The translations under genes were made by a program, and so were the position numbers. The notes beneath the pieces are model-generated. The model worked only from the letters and a program-made list of their open reading frames with translations, was not told where the DNA came from and did not search any database. Of a DNA stretch of 46,659 nucleotides, positions 31,532 through 41,040 are shown piece by piece (position 1 is the first letter of the stretch; each line of letters opens with the position of its first letter). This DNA is from Clostridiales bacterium (lineage in GTDB: Bacteria; Bacillota; Clostridia; Lachnospirales; Lachnospiraceae), in assembly GCA_021205085.1 (NCBI GenBank), contig JAJPYF010000033.1:13832-60490 (forward strand), given 5' to 3'.

Positions 31532-32924
31532 GCCGGCATTGACGCAAAAACCGCGCGGCGAACTCCGGATTGGAATAATAATATAAATGAGGAAATCCCG
31601 CCGCGAAAGCATCCCCTGCAACCATGCAGTCCCAGCTTCGGCTGCTGCCGGGCTTTTGAGCGTGAAACGCATCCCCGTTTTCCGAGCTGTCAAAATAATG
31701 AAACTCGTGGGCGCGGATGCTGCACCCGGTCTCCCCGAAAATCTGCGGACGGTTTGCGGTGAGCGTGACATACCCGAAGCTGGTCAGACGATTCGTCCGG
31801 TGCACATGTCCATGAATAATTCCCGCCATAGGCCAGATTTTCCCCTGCATGTCCTCCATGGTATCATGCAGATACAGAAACCCGCCGCACTCCGCCAGAT
31901 ACGGCAGCCCGGCACGGATTGCCCGGCGTAGGGATGCAAGCATAGAAGCATTCGCGCTCAACTGCCCGGCATACAATTCCGGATAGCCGCCGCCGAGGAG
32001 CAATCCCTGAACATTCGAGGGCAGCTCCTTGTCATGCAGCGGGGAGAAAAAAACGAGTTCCGCGCCGAGCGTCTGCAAAAGCTCCAGATTATCTTCATAA
32101 TAAAAACAGAACGCTTCGTCACGGGCGACGGCGATCCGAAGCTTCTCCCGAAGAGATTTTTCAACGATTGTCCGGATATCATCCGACATAGCACAGCCCA
32201 GATCAGGGGCCTCACCGGCCATCTGCAGAATCGCATCGAGATCCAGCGTTTTTTCCAGCACCTCCGCCAGTTTATTCAGCTTATCCCGAAGCCCCGCAAT
32301 CTCATCCGGCGTCACCAGCCCCAGATGGCGGCTCTCAATCACACAATCCTCCACCCGCGGCACATAGCCGAACACCCGAACCGGCAGCGCAGCTTCGATG
32401 GTCTCCTTTAACCCCGGATAAACCGCCGGGGAAATCTGATTTAAAATCACGCCCCGGATATGGCTGTTGTGTTCTGTTCCCGCCGCCCGCTCTCCCTGCG
32501 GACAAAATTCCAGAAATCCCTGAATCAGCGGAACCGCGGACAGACTCATTCCCTTTGCATTGACCACGAGAATCACCGGCGTATCCGTCACATCCGCAAG
32601 CTCCCATGAGGAAGCCCGTGCCGTGACGCCTCCCACGCCGTCGTAAAATCCCATGACTCCCTCCATGACGGAGACATCTGCCTGCGCCGCCTGTCGGCCG
32701 AAGAGGTAGCGGACGGTCTGAGCCGGTGTAAAAAAGGTGTCCAGATTCCGCGAGGGCGTCCCGATGACCTTCGTGTGAAACAGAGGATCAATGTAATCCG
32801 GCCCGCATTTAAAGGAGGCCGGCTTCCATTTTCGGTTGACAAGCGCCTGCAGAATCCCGCAGGTAATCAGGGTTTTTCCGCTGCCGCTCGCGGGGGCGGC
32901 GATCATGAAGCGCGGGTATCGCAT
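31488..32924 (-). CDS. cbiA: Cobyrinate a,c-diamide synthase
   Basis: MIAAPASGSGKTLITCGI P-loop; LLLGGGYPELYAGQL; YLAECGGFLYLHD glutaminase triad region. Confidence 0.95.
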   Translation of the reverse strand: MRYPRFMIAAPASGSGKTLITCGILQALVNRKWKPASFKCGPDYIDPLFHTKVIGTPSRNLDTFFTPAQTVRYLFGRQAAQADVSVMEGVMGFYDGVGGVTARASSWELADVTDTPVILVVNAKGMSLSAVPLIQGFLEFCPQGERAAGTEHNSHIRGVILNQISPAVYPGLKETIEAALPVRVFGYVPRVEDCVIESRHLGLVTPDEIAGLRDKLNKLAEVLEKTLDLDAILQMAGEAPDLGCAMSDDIRTIVEKSLREKLRIAVARDEAFCFYYEDNLELLQTLGAELVFFSPLHDKELPSNVQGLLLGGGYPELYAGQLSANASMLASLRRAIRAGLPYLAECGGFLYLHDTMEDMQGKIWPMAGIIHGHVHRTNRLTSFGYVTLTANRPQIFGETGCSIRAHEFHYFDSSENGDAFHAQKPGSSRSWDCMVAGDAFAAGFPHLYYYSNPEFAARFLRQCRLTASQTPVSSGEKQ

Positions 32925-35038
32925 GGAGCTCCTCCTTTTCCCGTCATCGTAATCACATAGACCGGGTTCTGCCCCTCCATCATATGATAACGGCCGGCCG
33001 GTCTGGCCTTCGCGACAGTGACGCTCGCGATATCCTCAACCTCCAGCGGCAGGTCCCGCGCCGCCGCGAGGGTTTCTGTCAGAGTTTCCAGAGTAATGCA
33101 GTTGAGCACAATCCGGACTGACGGATTCTTCTCAGAAATCACGGCCAGAATTTCTTTCAGGCTGCCGCCGCTCCCTCCGATAAACACATGGGTCGGCGCG
33201 GGCAAACCGCGCAGCGCTTCCGGCGCCTGTCCCGGAACAATTTCAATGTTATCAACCGCGAATTTTTTCTGATTTTCTGCAATCAGGCTGCACGCCTCCT
33301 CTTTCTGCTCGACCGCGTAAACCTTGCCGCGATCCGCCATGCGGGCGCACTCCACGGCGACGGATCCCGTCCCCGCACCGACATCATAGACAACAGCGTC
33401 CCGCGTCAGGCGAAGCTTTGCAAGCGCAACGGCCCGCACCTCCTCCTTCGTCATCGGAACGTTTCCGCGCAAGAACGCACCGTCCGGAATGCCGCAGGTG
33501 ACTGCCTCGCTGCACGCCTGCGAATTGACAATCACCGCTGCAAAAATTCCCTCGCCCCGGAACTTTGCAAAATCTGCGGCAGTCCCCTCATAAATATGCT
33601 CGGAAGGGTAGCTCAAATCGCCGCCCACGTACATTTTCACCGCGTCAAAGCTGTAAGACAAAAGCTTTCCGGCAATTTTCCGAATGCTCTCTGCATCGGA
33701 GGCGAGCGTGAAAACCTTTTCGTTCTGCCGGACCATCCCAATCAAATCCGGCTCTCTCCCGTGGCTGCTGGCAAGCACCATATCCTCCCACGGCATCCGA
33801 AGGCGGGCGGCAAAATATGCCGCCGTGGAAATGCCGGGGATCAGGCGAACCTGCATTTCATCCCCGAAATATTCCGGCAGGCGCTTTGCCCCGCTGTAAA
33901 AGCCGACATCGCCGGAAAAAGCGACGACAATTTTTCCATATTCCGGATGCTCTTCGATATAAGCCGCGATCTCATCCGGCCGGTACAATACAGCGTTCGG
34001 CTTATGGAAGTCCCGCAGCGCATCCAGCATCCGCGCGGCGCCGATGATGCAGTCCGCCTCCTCACAGGCCGCGACCGCCTCCAGCGTCATGTTTTCCCGG
34101 CTGCCCATACCGATGCCGAGAAGGGTGACGCAGCGCGTTTTCCTTCCTACACCCGCAGAAAGAACTGCCGCCTGACCACCATATATATTCACATTTTCCG
34201 ATGTGCCGGACTCCTTCTCCGCATAGGCTTGCCATATCTTCAGAACAATCCCCCGAATCTCCTCCGCAGAATATCCCGCTTCCTGCAGCGGACGCCGAAT
34301 CACGACGCAGGCCGCGCCGCAGTTTTTTGCCGCTTCCACCTTCTCCGAAAAACCGCCCGCCCCGCCGGACTCCTTCGTGACCAGATATTTCGCACCGGTC
34401 ATCCGGATCGTCGCCTCGTTCATCTCCCGCGAAAACGGCCCCTGCATACAGATCACCTGTTTCCCGGAAAGGCCGTATCGGGCTTTTTTTTCAAAAATTT
34501 CTTCCTGCAAAAGTGTCCGGATATAAAGCCGCTCCCGGTCCGCGATCGTCTCCGCGAAAACTGGCAGCTCCTTTATCCCTGTCGTGAGAAGAATATTCCC
34601 CTGCTGCCCGTCCAGCCAGCGGGCGGCAGACGCAGCATCCTCAAACACAACAGTTCCATCGCCCGGCTCTGTCTTGGTTTCACCGCGCAAAAGCCGGTAA
34701 TATGCCGTCCGATTTTCCCCGGCGGCAAAGCGAATGTTCCGGGTCGCCTCATCGGCGTAAGGATGCGTCGCGTCGATGACCGCCAACAGCTGCTCCCCTC
34801 GAATCAGCGCCGCCATCCTGTCGGCGTCCATCCGGCCGACACGCACCTCGATACCGGCAGTCTGCCGCAGCAGTTCCTCCCCGTACTCCGTCGCCACGCA
34901 GACAAGAGCGGGGATTCCCCGCCCATCCAGGAACTCCGCCAGCTCCCGCCCTTCTGTTGTACCGGCAAAGAGGAGGAACCGTCTTCCCATCCGATCGCTT
35001 TTCCCGGCATCTGTTGTCCGCTTCTTTGTATCAGTCAT
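32903..35038 (-). CDS. Triple fusion: precorrin-6A reductase (CbiJ/CobK) - CbiE - CbiT
   Basis: N-terminus LLFAGTTEGRELAEFL and DATHPYADEATRNI (CbiJ); VTLLGIGMGSRENMTLEAVAACEEADCIIGAARML (CbiE); GIPDGAFLRGNVPMTKEEVRAVALAKLRL...VYDVGAGTGSVAVE (CbiT); one 711-aa frame. Confidence 0.93.
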   Translation of the reverse strand: MTDTKKRTTDAGKSDRMGRRFLLFAGTTEGRELAEFLDGRGIPALVCVATEYGEELLRQTAGIEVRVGRMDADRMAALIRGEQLLAVIDATHPYADEATRNIRFAAGENRTAYYRLLRGETKTEPGDGTVVFEDAASAARWLDGQQGNILLTTGIKELPVFAETIADRERLYIRTLLQEEIFEKKARYGLSGKQVICMQGPFSREMNEATIRMTGAKYLVTKESGGAGGFSEKVEAAKNCGAACVVIRRPLQEAGYSAEEIRGIVLKIWQAYAEKESGTSENVNIYGGQAAVLSAGVGRKTRCVTLLGIGMGSRENMTLEAVAACEEADCIIGAARMLDALRDFHKPNAVLYRPDEIAAYIEEHPEYGKIVVAFSGDVGFYSGAKRLPEYFGDEMQVRLIPGISTAAYFAARLRMPWEDMVLASSHGREPDLIGMVRQNEKVFTLASDAESIRKIAGKLLSYSFDAVKMYVGGDLSYPSEHIYEGTAADFAKFRGEGIFAAVIVNSQACSEAVTCGIPDGAFLRGNVPMTKEEVRAVALAKLRLTRDAVVYDVGAGTGSVAVECARMADRGKVYAVEQKEEACSLIAENQKKFAVDNIEIVPGQAPEALRGLPAPTHVFIGGSGGSLKEILAVISEKNPSVRIVLNCITLETLTETLAAARDLPLEVEDIASVTVAKARPAGRYHMMEGQNPVYVITMTGKGGAPCDTRAS

Positions 35039-35796
35039 TTTTCTTCTCCGGATAACACATGATTAATGTGACAAAGGGGTATCCGCGGCGTCACCATCCG
35101 GCCGCCGATCACTTTTGTCTGAGAATTTCCTATAAAAACCGTGGTAAACATATCGGTCTGTACGTCCCGCAGTTCCCGCAGGAGAAAAAGCGCCACCGTT
35201 TCCCCCTCCCGCCCGATATTGGACACCGTGCCGCAGACGGTGTCGCCGCTCCGGTAGCGGAGAATCAGGTCGCAGGCTCTCTGCAGATAACCGCTCCGCT
35301 TCCTGCTGGAAGGATTATAAAGGCAGATCACAAAATCCGCCTCCGCCGCGGCGAGCAATCGCGCCTCGATTGTCTCCCACGGCGTCATGAGATCACTCAG
35401 ACTGACCACGGCAAAATCATGCATCAGCGGCGCGCCAAGCACCGCAGCTCCGCCGGTAGCAGCCGTCACGCCGGGAACAATCTCGACCTCCACACCGGGG
35501 AATTCTCCCCCGATCTCCAGCATCAGGCCGCTCATTCCGTAGACACCGGCGTCCCCGCTGCAGATCATCGCCGTGGTCTGTCCGGCGGCTGCCGCCTCAA
35601 AGGCCATCCGGCACCGCTCGATCTCCCGCGTCATCGGCGTCGTCAGAAACCGTTTCCCCGGAAAATGCTCCCGAACCAGATCGACATACACCGTATATCC
35701 GACGATCACCTCGCAGCTTTGCAGGATATTCACCGCCCGCACCGTCATCTGTTCGTAAGCCCCCGGGCCGATGCCCACCACAAAAAGTTTATTCAA
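35035..35796 (-). CDS. cbiH: Precorrin-3B C17-methyltransferase (CbiH/CobJ)
   Basis: LFVVGIGPGAYEQMTVRAVNILQSCEVIVGYTVYVDLV; ICSGDAGVYGMSGLMLE. Confidence 0.94.
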   Translation of the reverse strand: MNKLFVVGIGPGAYEQMTVRAVNILQSCEVIVGYTVYVDLVREHFPGKRFLTTPMTREIERCRMAFEAAAAGQTTAMICSGDAGVYGMSGLMLEIGGEFPGVEVEIVPGVTAATGGAAVLGAPLMHDFAVVSLSDLMTPWETIEARLLAAAEADFVICLYNPSSRKRSGYLQRACDLILRYRSGDTVCGTVSNIGREGETVALFLLRELRDVQTDMFTTVFIGNSQTKVIGGRMVTPRIPLCHINHVLSGEEK

Positions 35797-37054
35797 AGGA
35801 CACCTCCCACGGCCGCTCCAAAAGCGCCGCCGTCACTCCGTTTCCGGCCGTCTTCCTGCACAGAAACCGCGCCGATTGCTGCTCCTCCTCTGTCAGCACC
35901 GCCATGGCCGCACGCTCACAGACATTGTCCGCACCGGTCACTCCGGCGACAAAATCCGACGCGCTGTACTCCCCCGGAACCGCCTGAAGTGTCTCCGCAG
36001 AAAATGTCTCAAACGACACACCGAACTCTCCCGCCAGCGCCGCAAGCCCCGGCTCATCCGCTTTCCGGTCGATCGACGCGACCGCGCAAACGCTGTGCGG
36101 AGAAATATGATTTTCCCGCAATACTCCGCAAACAAAATCACGGATCTCCTCAAAAGACTTCCCTCTTTTGCAGCCGACCCCCAGGACGACCGCACGCGGA
36201 ACCAGATGAAGCGTGGGAATATTCTTCCCGCTTTCCTCCGTCGGAAGGAACAAGGATTTTGCTTCCTCGGAGATATCACGAATTACAGCGTCATTAAAAA
36301 CGGAAACAATCACCGCCGCCGAGAGGCACATTTCTTTCGGATGCGTTGAATCCTTACCCTCCGACAATTTGCCCTCCTCCGGCTCTGTCCGGCTCAGTCG
36401 CGACGGATTCGCCGGAGTCAGCCGAAAGAACTCCGCAGGAAGCGTTCCGCGCACCTTCCCATCGTCTTCGCAATAAAAGGCGACCGGTTCCCCGCCCACG
36501 ATGCGTGCGGCGACACGCTTTGCCGCCTGCAAATCCGTGATGTACAGGTTGTTTTTCTGCGCCCAGACATCGACCGCAAGCTTCCCGCCGACATCCGAGG
36601 CCGTAGTGATCACAGGGTCCGCTCCCAGCCTGTCAGCCAGGAAAAGCGTCAGCTCATTTCCCCCGCCCAGATGTCCGGACAGGAGGGAAATCACGTGGTT
36701 TCCCCGCTCATCCGCCGCCAGCACCGCCGGGTCCGTCGTCTTGGAGACAAGAAACGGGGCAATCGTGCGCACCGCGATGCCCGCCGCTCCGATGAAAAGA
36801 ATCGCATCCGCGGCCGGAAACACCTTCGCGCACCAGTCATGCAGAGACTCCCGCACCGCAACTGCATCCACACTCTGACAATTCTGCGCGCCGATCTTGC
36901 TGTATAGCACAACGCGCGCCGAACCGGCCTGCCCCTCTGCCGATGAGCGGCACGGCATTTCTTCGTCATATTCCGCCAATGCATCCCGAACACGCTCGGC
37001 CAGCCGCGCCCCCTGCTCTGTGAAAAAAATTACCGCAATCTCTTTTTTTCTCAT
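35789..37054 (-). CDS. cbiG: Cobalt-precorrin 5A hydrolase CbiG
   Basis: ILFIGAAGIAVRTIAPFLVSKTTDPAVLAADERGNHVISLLSGHLGGGNELT; GVGCKRGKSFEEI. Confidence 0.93.
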   Translation of the reverse strand: MRKKEIAVIFFTEQGARLAERVRDALAEYDEEMPCRSSAEGQAGSARVVLYSKIGAQNCQSVDAVAVRESLHDWCAKVFPAADAILFIGAAGIAVRTIAPFLVSKTTDPAVLAADERGNHVISLLSGHLGGGNELTLFLADRLGADPVITTASDVGGKLAVDVWAQKNNLYITDLQAAKRVAARIVGGEPVAFYCEDDGKVRGTLPAEFFRLTPANPSRLSRTEPEEGKLSEGKDSTHPKEMCLSAAVIVSVFNDAVIRDISEEAKSLFLPTEESGKNIPTLHLVPRAVVLGVGCKRGKSFEEIRDFVCGVLRENHISPHSVCAVASIDRKADEPGLAALAGEFGVSFETFSAETLQAVPGEYSASDFVAGVTGADNVCERAAMAVLTEEEQQSARFLCRKTAGNGVTAALLERPWEVSFE

Positions 37055-37058
37055 TTTC

Positions 37059-37817
37059 TCACCGATCTGTCTTTCGGAACTCCGTTTCAAAGGACGGATT
37101 GTAAAGGTCAGATCTCCGGTACCCGCTGTGCGCCACCGCATCGCCGACAATGATCAGCGCTGTTTTCGCGATGCCGTGCGCCGCCGCCGTCTGCGCCAGT
37201 GTCCCGACTGTGCAGAGGTAAGACTCCTCCTCCGGCCATGTGGCTTTGTAGACAATCGCCGCCGGAGTCGCCTCCGTATAGCCGCCGACAACTAGCTCTT
37301 TTTCAAGCTCTTCCAACAATCCCGCGCTCAGAAAAATCACCATCGTTGCCCCGTGCGCCGCGAAAGAAGCGATGCTCTCGCGCTCCGGCACCGGCGTCCG
37401 CCCGGCCATGCGGGTGATGATCACGCTCTGGGACACATCGGGAAGCGTGTACTCCAGATTCAGCGCCGCCGCCGCGCCGCAAAACGAGCTGACGCCCGGA
37501 CAGCTCTCATAGGCAATCCCCAGTGCATCCAGCGCGTCCATCTGCTCCCGGACAGCCCCGTAAATACAGGGATCGCCGGTGTGAAGGCGAACGGTCATCA
37601 AGCCATTCTGCTCTGCCTCCCGCATCACCGCGAGAACCTCCTCTAGTGTCATCCGCGCACTGTTGTAAACCGTGCAGTCCGGCTTCCGCTCATCCAAGAG
37701 TGCCGGATTGACAAGGGAACCGGCGTAGATGATCACATCCGCCTCGCGGATGAGGCGCTGTCCCCGGACGGTGATCAGGTCGGGGGCGCCGCTGCCGGCG
37801 CCGACAAAGTAAATCAT
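37059..37817 (-). CDS. cbiF: Precorrin-4 C11-methyltransferase CbiF
   Basis: MIYFVGAGSGAPDLITVRGQRLIREADVIIYAGSLVNP; HTGDPCIYGAVREQMDAL. Confidence 0.95.
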   Translation of the reverse strand: MIYFVGAGSGAPDLITVRGQRLIREADVIIYAGSLVNPALLDERKPDCTVYNSARMTLEEVLAVMREAEQNGLMTVRLHTGDPCIYGAVREQMDALDALGIAYESCPGVSSFCGAAAALNLEYTLPDVSQSVIITRMAGRTPVPERESIASFAAHGATMVIFLSAGLLEELEKELVVGGYTEATPAAIVYKATWPEEESYLCTVGTLAQTAAAHGIAKTALIIVGDAVAHSGYRRSDLYNPSFETEFRKTDR

Positions 37818-37851
37818 AGTGTGCCTTCTCTCTATCATATGAAACGAGTGA

Positions 37852-37935
37852 TTGCGAAACTGCAAAGTTATTATAGCATGGATGTGCCAGAAAACAACTT
37901 CAACGCCCATCCCCATACAAAAACAAGTTTCGCAA
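37852..37935. repeat. Copy C (84 nt) of the dispersed palindromic intergenic element
   Basis: Termini TTGCGAAACT / AGTTTCGCAA perfect 10-bp IR; contains shared core ACAACTTCAACGC (37894-37906). Confidence 0.75.
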
Positions 37936-37945
37936 ACACTCTAAC

Positions 37946-39181
37946 CTACGTTCTCGTTACCTTCTGCGCCCCAATTTTTTCTAAGAGCTCCGGCACGTTC
38001 CGCGTCCGGCCGAGTTCCCCGTATACCTTGGAGAAGATGACGGCGCCGACTTGCAGGCGTCCCTGTGCCCGGCGGTTCAGGTGATATTCGATTTTCTCTG
38101 TGAGAATGTCGAGTGTCGGCTGCCATGCATCGGTCCCGTGAATGATGCGAAGCCCTTCGTCTGTGGTGACGGCGTCCAGAATCTGCCGCGCGCGGTCGGC
38201 GTCAATTCCCGCCCGCAGCGCCGCGGCGGAAAGGATTTCCATCCGGGCGTCGCCCTCTCTGGAATGGGTGTTCATAATGCCGCCCGCAACCTTGACAAAT
38301 TTCCCGATATGGGCGACAAAGAGCAGACCGTCCAGCTCCAGATTGACCGCCAGATCGATGGTCTGCCCCACATAATTGCTGCACTTGACCGCCGCCTCCG
38401 GACCAAACGGAAAATTTTCGTTCAGATAATCTGCGCCGTAGTTTCCGGGCGTGACCGGAATGTATCTCTGATGCGCCGCTTTCTGGCGCAGCTCCAATTC
38501 AATCGTTGAAATCACGGCCTGTTCGCTCATCGGCTCTACGATGCCGGATGTCCCCAGAATGGAGATACCGCCCTCAATCCCCAGACGGGGGTTGAAGGTC
38601 TGCTCCGCCAGCCTGCGTCCCTCCGGAGCCGAGATCGTCACCTCCAGACTGCCTGTGTATCCAAACTCCTCACAGACCGCCTGTACTTCCTCCGTGATCA
38701 TCTGCCGCGGCACCCGGTTGATGGCAGGTGCGCCGACCGGCTGCTCCAGACCGGGAAGGGTCACCGTGCCAATGCCCTCTCCTCCGCGGATGTCAATCGT
38801 TGCGATGTTTTCCGGCTGCCCGTCGTCCGCGCTCCCGCTTCCCGTCTCGCGTCCGTTCTCACCCTGCCGCCGACAGGCCCCGCCGCATTTTCTGACCCGT
38901 GCATAAATCAGAATGCCGTCCGTCACATCCGGGTCGTCCCCGGCATCCTTCTGAATGGCGCAGCTCGCCGACTCATCGTCCCAACGGGGGAAAAGCGGCT
39001 CCAAAAACAACGATATTCCCTTCGGCGTCGTCAGACGCACCGCATCCACCGCTTTTCGGGAAAACAGCATCCGCGCCGCCGCCTGCGCCGCTGCCGCCGC
39101 ACAGCTCCCCGTCGTGTAGCCGAAGCGCAGCTTTCGGTCGCCCCGGATGATATACTTTTCCTTCAGCCCATTTTCTGTCAA
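37946..39181 (-). CDS. cbiD: Cobalt-precorrin-5B C1-methyltransferase CbiD
   Basis: RFGYTTGSCAAAAAQAAARML; GTSGIVEPMSEQA; FVAHIGKFVKVAGGIMNTHSREGDARME. Confidence 0.96.
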   Translation of the reverse strand: MTENGLKEKYIIRGDRKLRFGYTTGSCAAAAAQAAARMLFSRKAVDAVRLTTPKGISLFLEPLFPRWDDESASCAIQKDAGDDPDVTDGILIYARVRKCGGACRRQGENGRETGSGSADDGQPENIATIDIRGGEGIGTVTLPGLEQPVGAPAINRVPRQMITEEVQAVCEEFGYTGSLEVTISAPEGRRLAEQTFNPRLGIEGGISILGTSGIVEPMSEQAVISTIELELRQKAAHQRYIPVTPGNYGADYLNENFPFGPEAAVKCSNYVGQTIDLAVNLELDGLLFVAHIGKFVKVAGGIMNTHSREGDARMEILSAAALRAGIDADRARQILDAVTTDEGLRIIHGTDAWQPTLDILTEKIEYHLNRRAQGRLQVGAVIFSKVYGELGRTRNVPELLEKIGAQKVTRT

Positions 39182-39201
39182 AACGTCAGCTCCTCTTCCT
39201 T

Positions 39202-39816
39202 TTACCGCTCAAAAATGAAGGTATCCTTCAGCCCCAGCCACTTCTGATCCTTCTCGCTCAGGTTCAGCGGCGAGCCGTCGCTCATGCGATACCCCTCCGC
39301 ACCGGCTGTGCCGGAATACTCCCCAACCAGCTGCGGCCACTCGATTCCGATCTGTGGGTCATTCCACGCCAGTCCGCCCTCGTCGCCCGGATGATAAAAA
39401 TCCGTGCACTTGTAGCAGAACTCCGCGAGATCCGAGAGCACCAGAAATCCGTGGGCAAACCCCTCCGGGATGTAAAACATCTTCTTATTTTCCTCGGTCA
39501 GCTCCACGCCGAACCACTTGCCGTAGGTCTCGCTGTTTCCGCGCAGATCGACCGCGACATCAAAGACCGCGCCGCGGACAACCCGGACCAGCTTGCCCTG
39601 CGGGAATTCCTTCTGGAAATGCAGGCCGCGCAGCACGCCCTTTGTGGAAGAAGACTGGTTGTCCTGAACGAAGACCATGTTCAGACCCGCCTCCTCCATG
39701 TCCCGTTGATTGTAGGTTTCCATAAAATAACCTCTCGCATCGCCGTGAACGGTCGGCTCGATGACGCAGAGTCCGGCGATGCCGCCGGCGTTTTTTTCCA
39801 CTTTAATTTGTCCCAT
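39202..39816 (-). CDS. rfbC: dTDP-4-dehydrorhamnose 3,5-epimerase
   Basis: DARGYFMETYNQRD, FVQDNQSSSTKGVLRGLHFQ, YIPEGFAHGFLVL. Confidence 0.96.
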   Translation of the reverse strand: MGQIKVEKNAGGIAGLCVIEPTVHGDARGYFMETYNQRDMEEAGLNMVFVQDNQSSSTKGVLRGLHFQKEFPQGKLVRVVRGAVFDVAVDLRGNSETYGKWFGVELTEENKKMFYIPEGFAHGFLVLSDLAEFCYKCTDFYHPGDEGGLAWNDPQIGIEWPQLVGEYSGTAGAEGYRMSDGSPLNLSEKDQKWLGLKDTFIFER

Positions 39817-39853
39817 GAAAGTGCTCCTTTTCTATTTTCTAAAATGTTTGATT

Positions 39854-39995
39854 GGAATATGCACTGAAACAACTTCAACGCGGGCACGCTCTCGCTAGAC
39901 TCCGCACGCAACGGTACATAAGAGACCAAAATACGGTCTCTAAGTACCGGCGGCTCCGAACTACCCGCTTATGAAGTGTATTCTGTGCATATTCC
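39854..39995. repeat. Copy A (about 142 nt) of the dispersed palindromic intergenic element
   Basis: Arms GGAATATGCAC / GTGCATATTCC; core almost identical to copy B; inner hairpin CGGTACATAAGAGACC / GGTCTCTAAGTACCG. Confidence 0.9.
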
Positions 39996-40047
39996 CCCCA
40001 TCTTTCTTCGCTTCTCTCTTATTTATCTATATATTTCAAAAACATAA

Positions 40048-41040
40048 CTACCCGAAAATATATAGTCCCATATTCCGGGAGAATGTGCTTTTCCGCACGC
40101 CGCTTTGACGGTACAGGCGAATCCGCCTGAGCTTCCCGGCGTCGAGCGCGTCCCCGAAGAGGCGAATCGCGGAATCGTCCGGAAGGTCGTATATCTCGGC
40201 AAACAGTCTTGCCTGCCGCTGTTTTTCCTCGACGGCTCCCCGGATCGCCTGTTTGCTGTGGGTCAGCTTATACATAATATAAGAAGGACCGAACTTCCGC
40301 GCGCCCTGCTCGTTGTCCCCGTGCTGGCGGTAGAGGATGGTCGCCTCATCCAGATAAGCGATTCCCCCGAACTGTGCGGCAATCAGCGCCGCCCACCAGT
40401 CGTGCATAACGACATCGGTCAGGTCTGTCACCTCGATCAAGCGGTCGCGCAGCGCACGGTTGACCATCATCGTACAGCCCACCACGACATTCTCAATCAT
40501 CAAATGGCAGGCGGCAAGATCCTCGCAGTGCAGCCGCTGATACTGATTCATGCTGTCCGCGATCGGGTGCAGTTCCCGGTCTGCGACCCGCAGGTCACTG
40601 AAAACCAGACGCGGAATTTCCGCTGTCCTTCCCACGTTATCACAGAGTGCTTCCCTTTCCGCCCCTGTCATCGGATCACAAGATTCTGCTCCCCTGCTGC
40701 CGCGCATCCGCCGCAGCGTCTTCTCCATTTTATCCGGCAGCCACACATCGTCCTGATCACAGCACATGTACAGCGGCGCCTCCACCTGACGGAAGAGAAA
40801 GAAAAAATTATTCTTCGCTCCACCGGAGGGCTCGCCCTCCACGCAGACAAACTTTTCCGGATATCGGTTCGCATATTCCGCGATAACCACCGCCGTCCCA
40901 TCTGTCGAGCCGTCATCATGGATATACGCGACCCAACCGGTCTCGGACTGCGCCAGCAGCGAGTCCAACAGCTCGCCGAGATATTTTTCTCCGTTATATG
41001 AGGCAACTAAAATCGCTATCTTCTCTGTCTTATATCTCAT
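40048..41040 (-). CDS. Glycosyltransferase family 2
   Basis: IAILVASYNGEKYLGELLDSLLAQ...YIHDDGSTDGT. Confidence 0.9.
   Translation of the reverse strand: MRYKTEKIAILVASYNGEKYLGELLDSLLAQSETGWVAYIHDDGSTDGTAVVIAEYANRYPEKFVCVEGEPSGGAKNNFFFLFRQVEAPLYMCCDQDDVWLPDKMEKTLRRMRGSRGAESCDPMTGAEREALCDNVGRTAEIPRLVFSDLRVADRELHPIADSMNQYQRLHCEDLAACHLMIENVVVGCTMMVNRALRDRLIEVTDLTDVVMHDWWAALIAAQFGGIAYLDEATILYRQHGDNEQGARKFGPSYIMYKLTHSKQAIRGAVEEKQRQARLFAEIYDLPDDSAIRLFGDALDAGKLRRIRLYRQSGVRKSTFSRNMGLYIFG

Noticed and set aside
33188-35062. 624-aa plus-strand ORF
   Set aside because: Antisense to the cbiJ-cbiE-cbiT fusion; no recognisable domain; shadow ORF.
37801-37945. Cobalamin riboswitch in the cbiD-cbiF spacer
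   Set aside because: No recognisable B12-box; the spacer is short and explained by repeat copy C.
39681-39929. Minus-strand 82-aa ORF starting inside repeat copy A (MVSYVPLRAESSESVPALKLF...)
   Set aside because: It reads through the structured repeat into rfbC in a different frame; more likely a by-product of the repeat than a gene, although the in-repeat peptide would recur wherever the repeat does.
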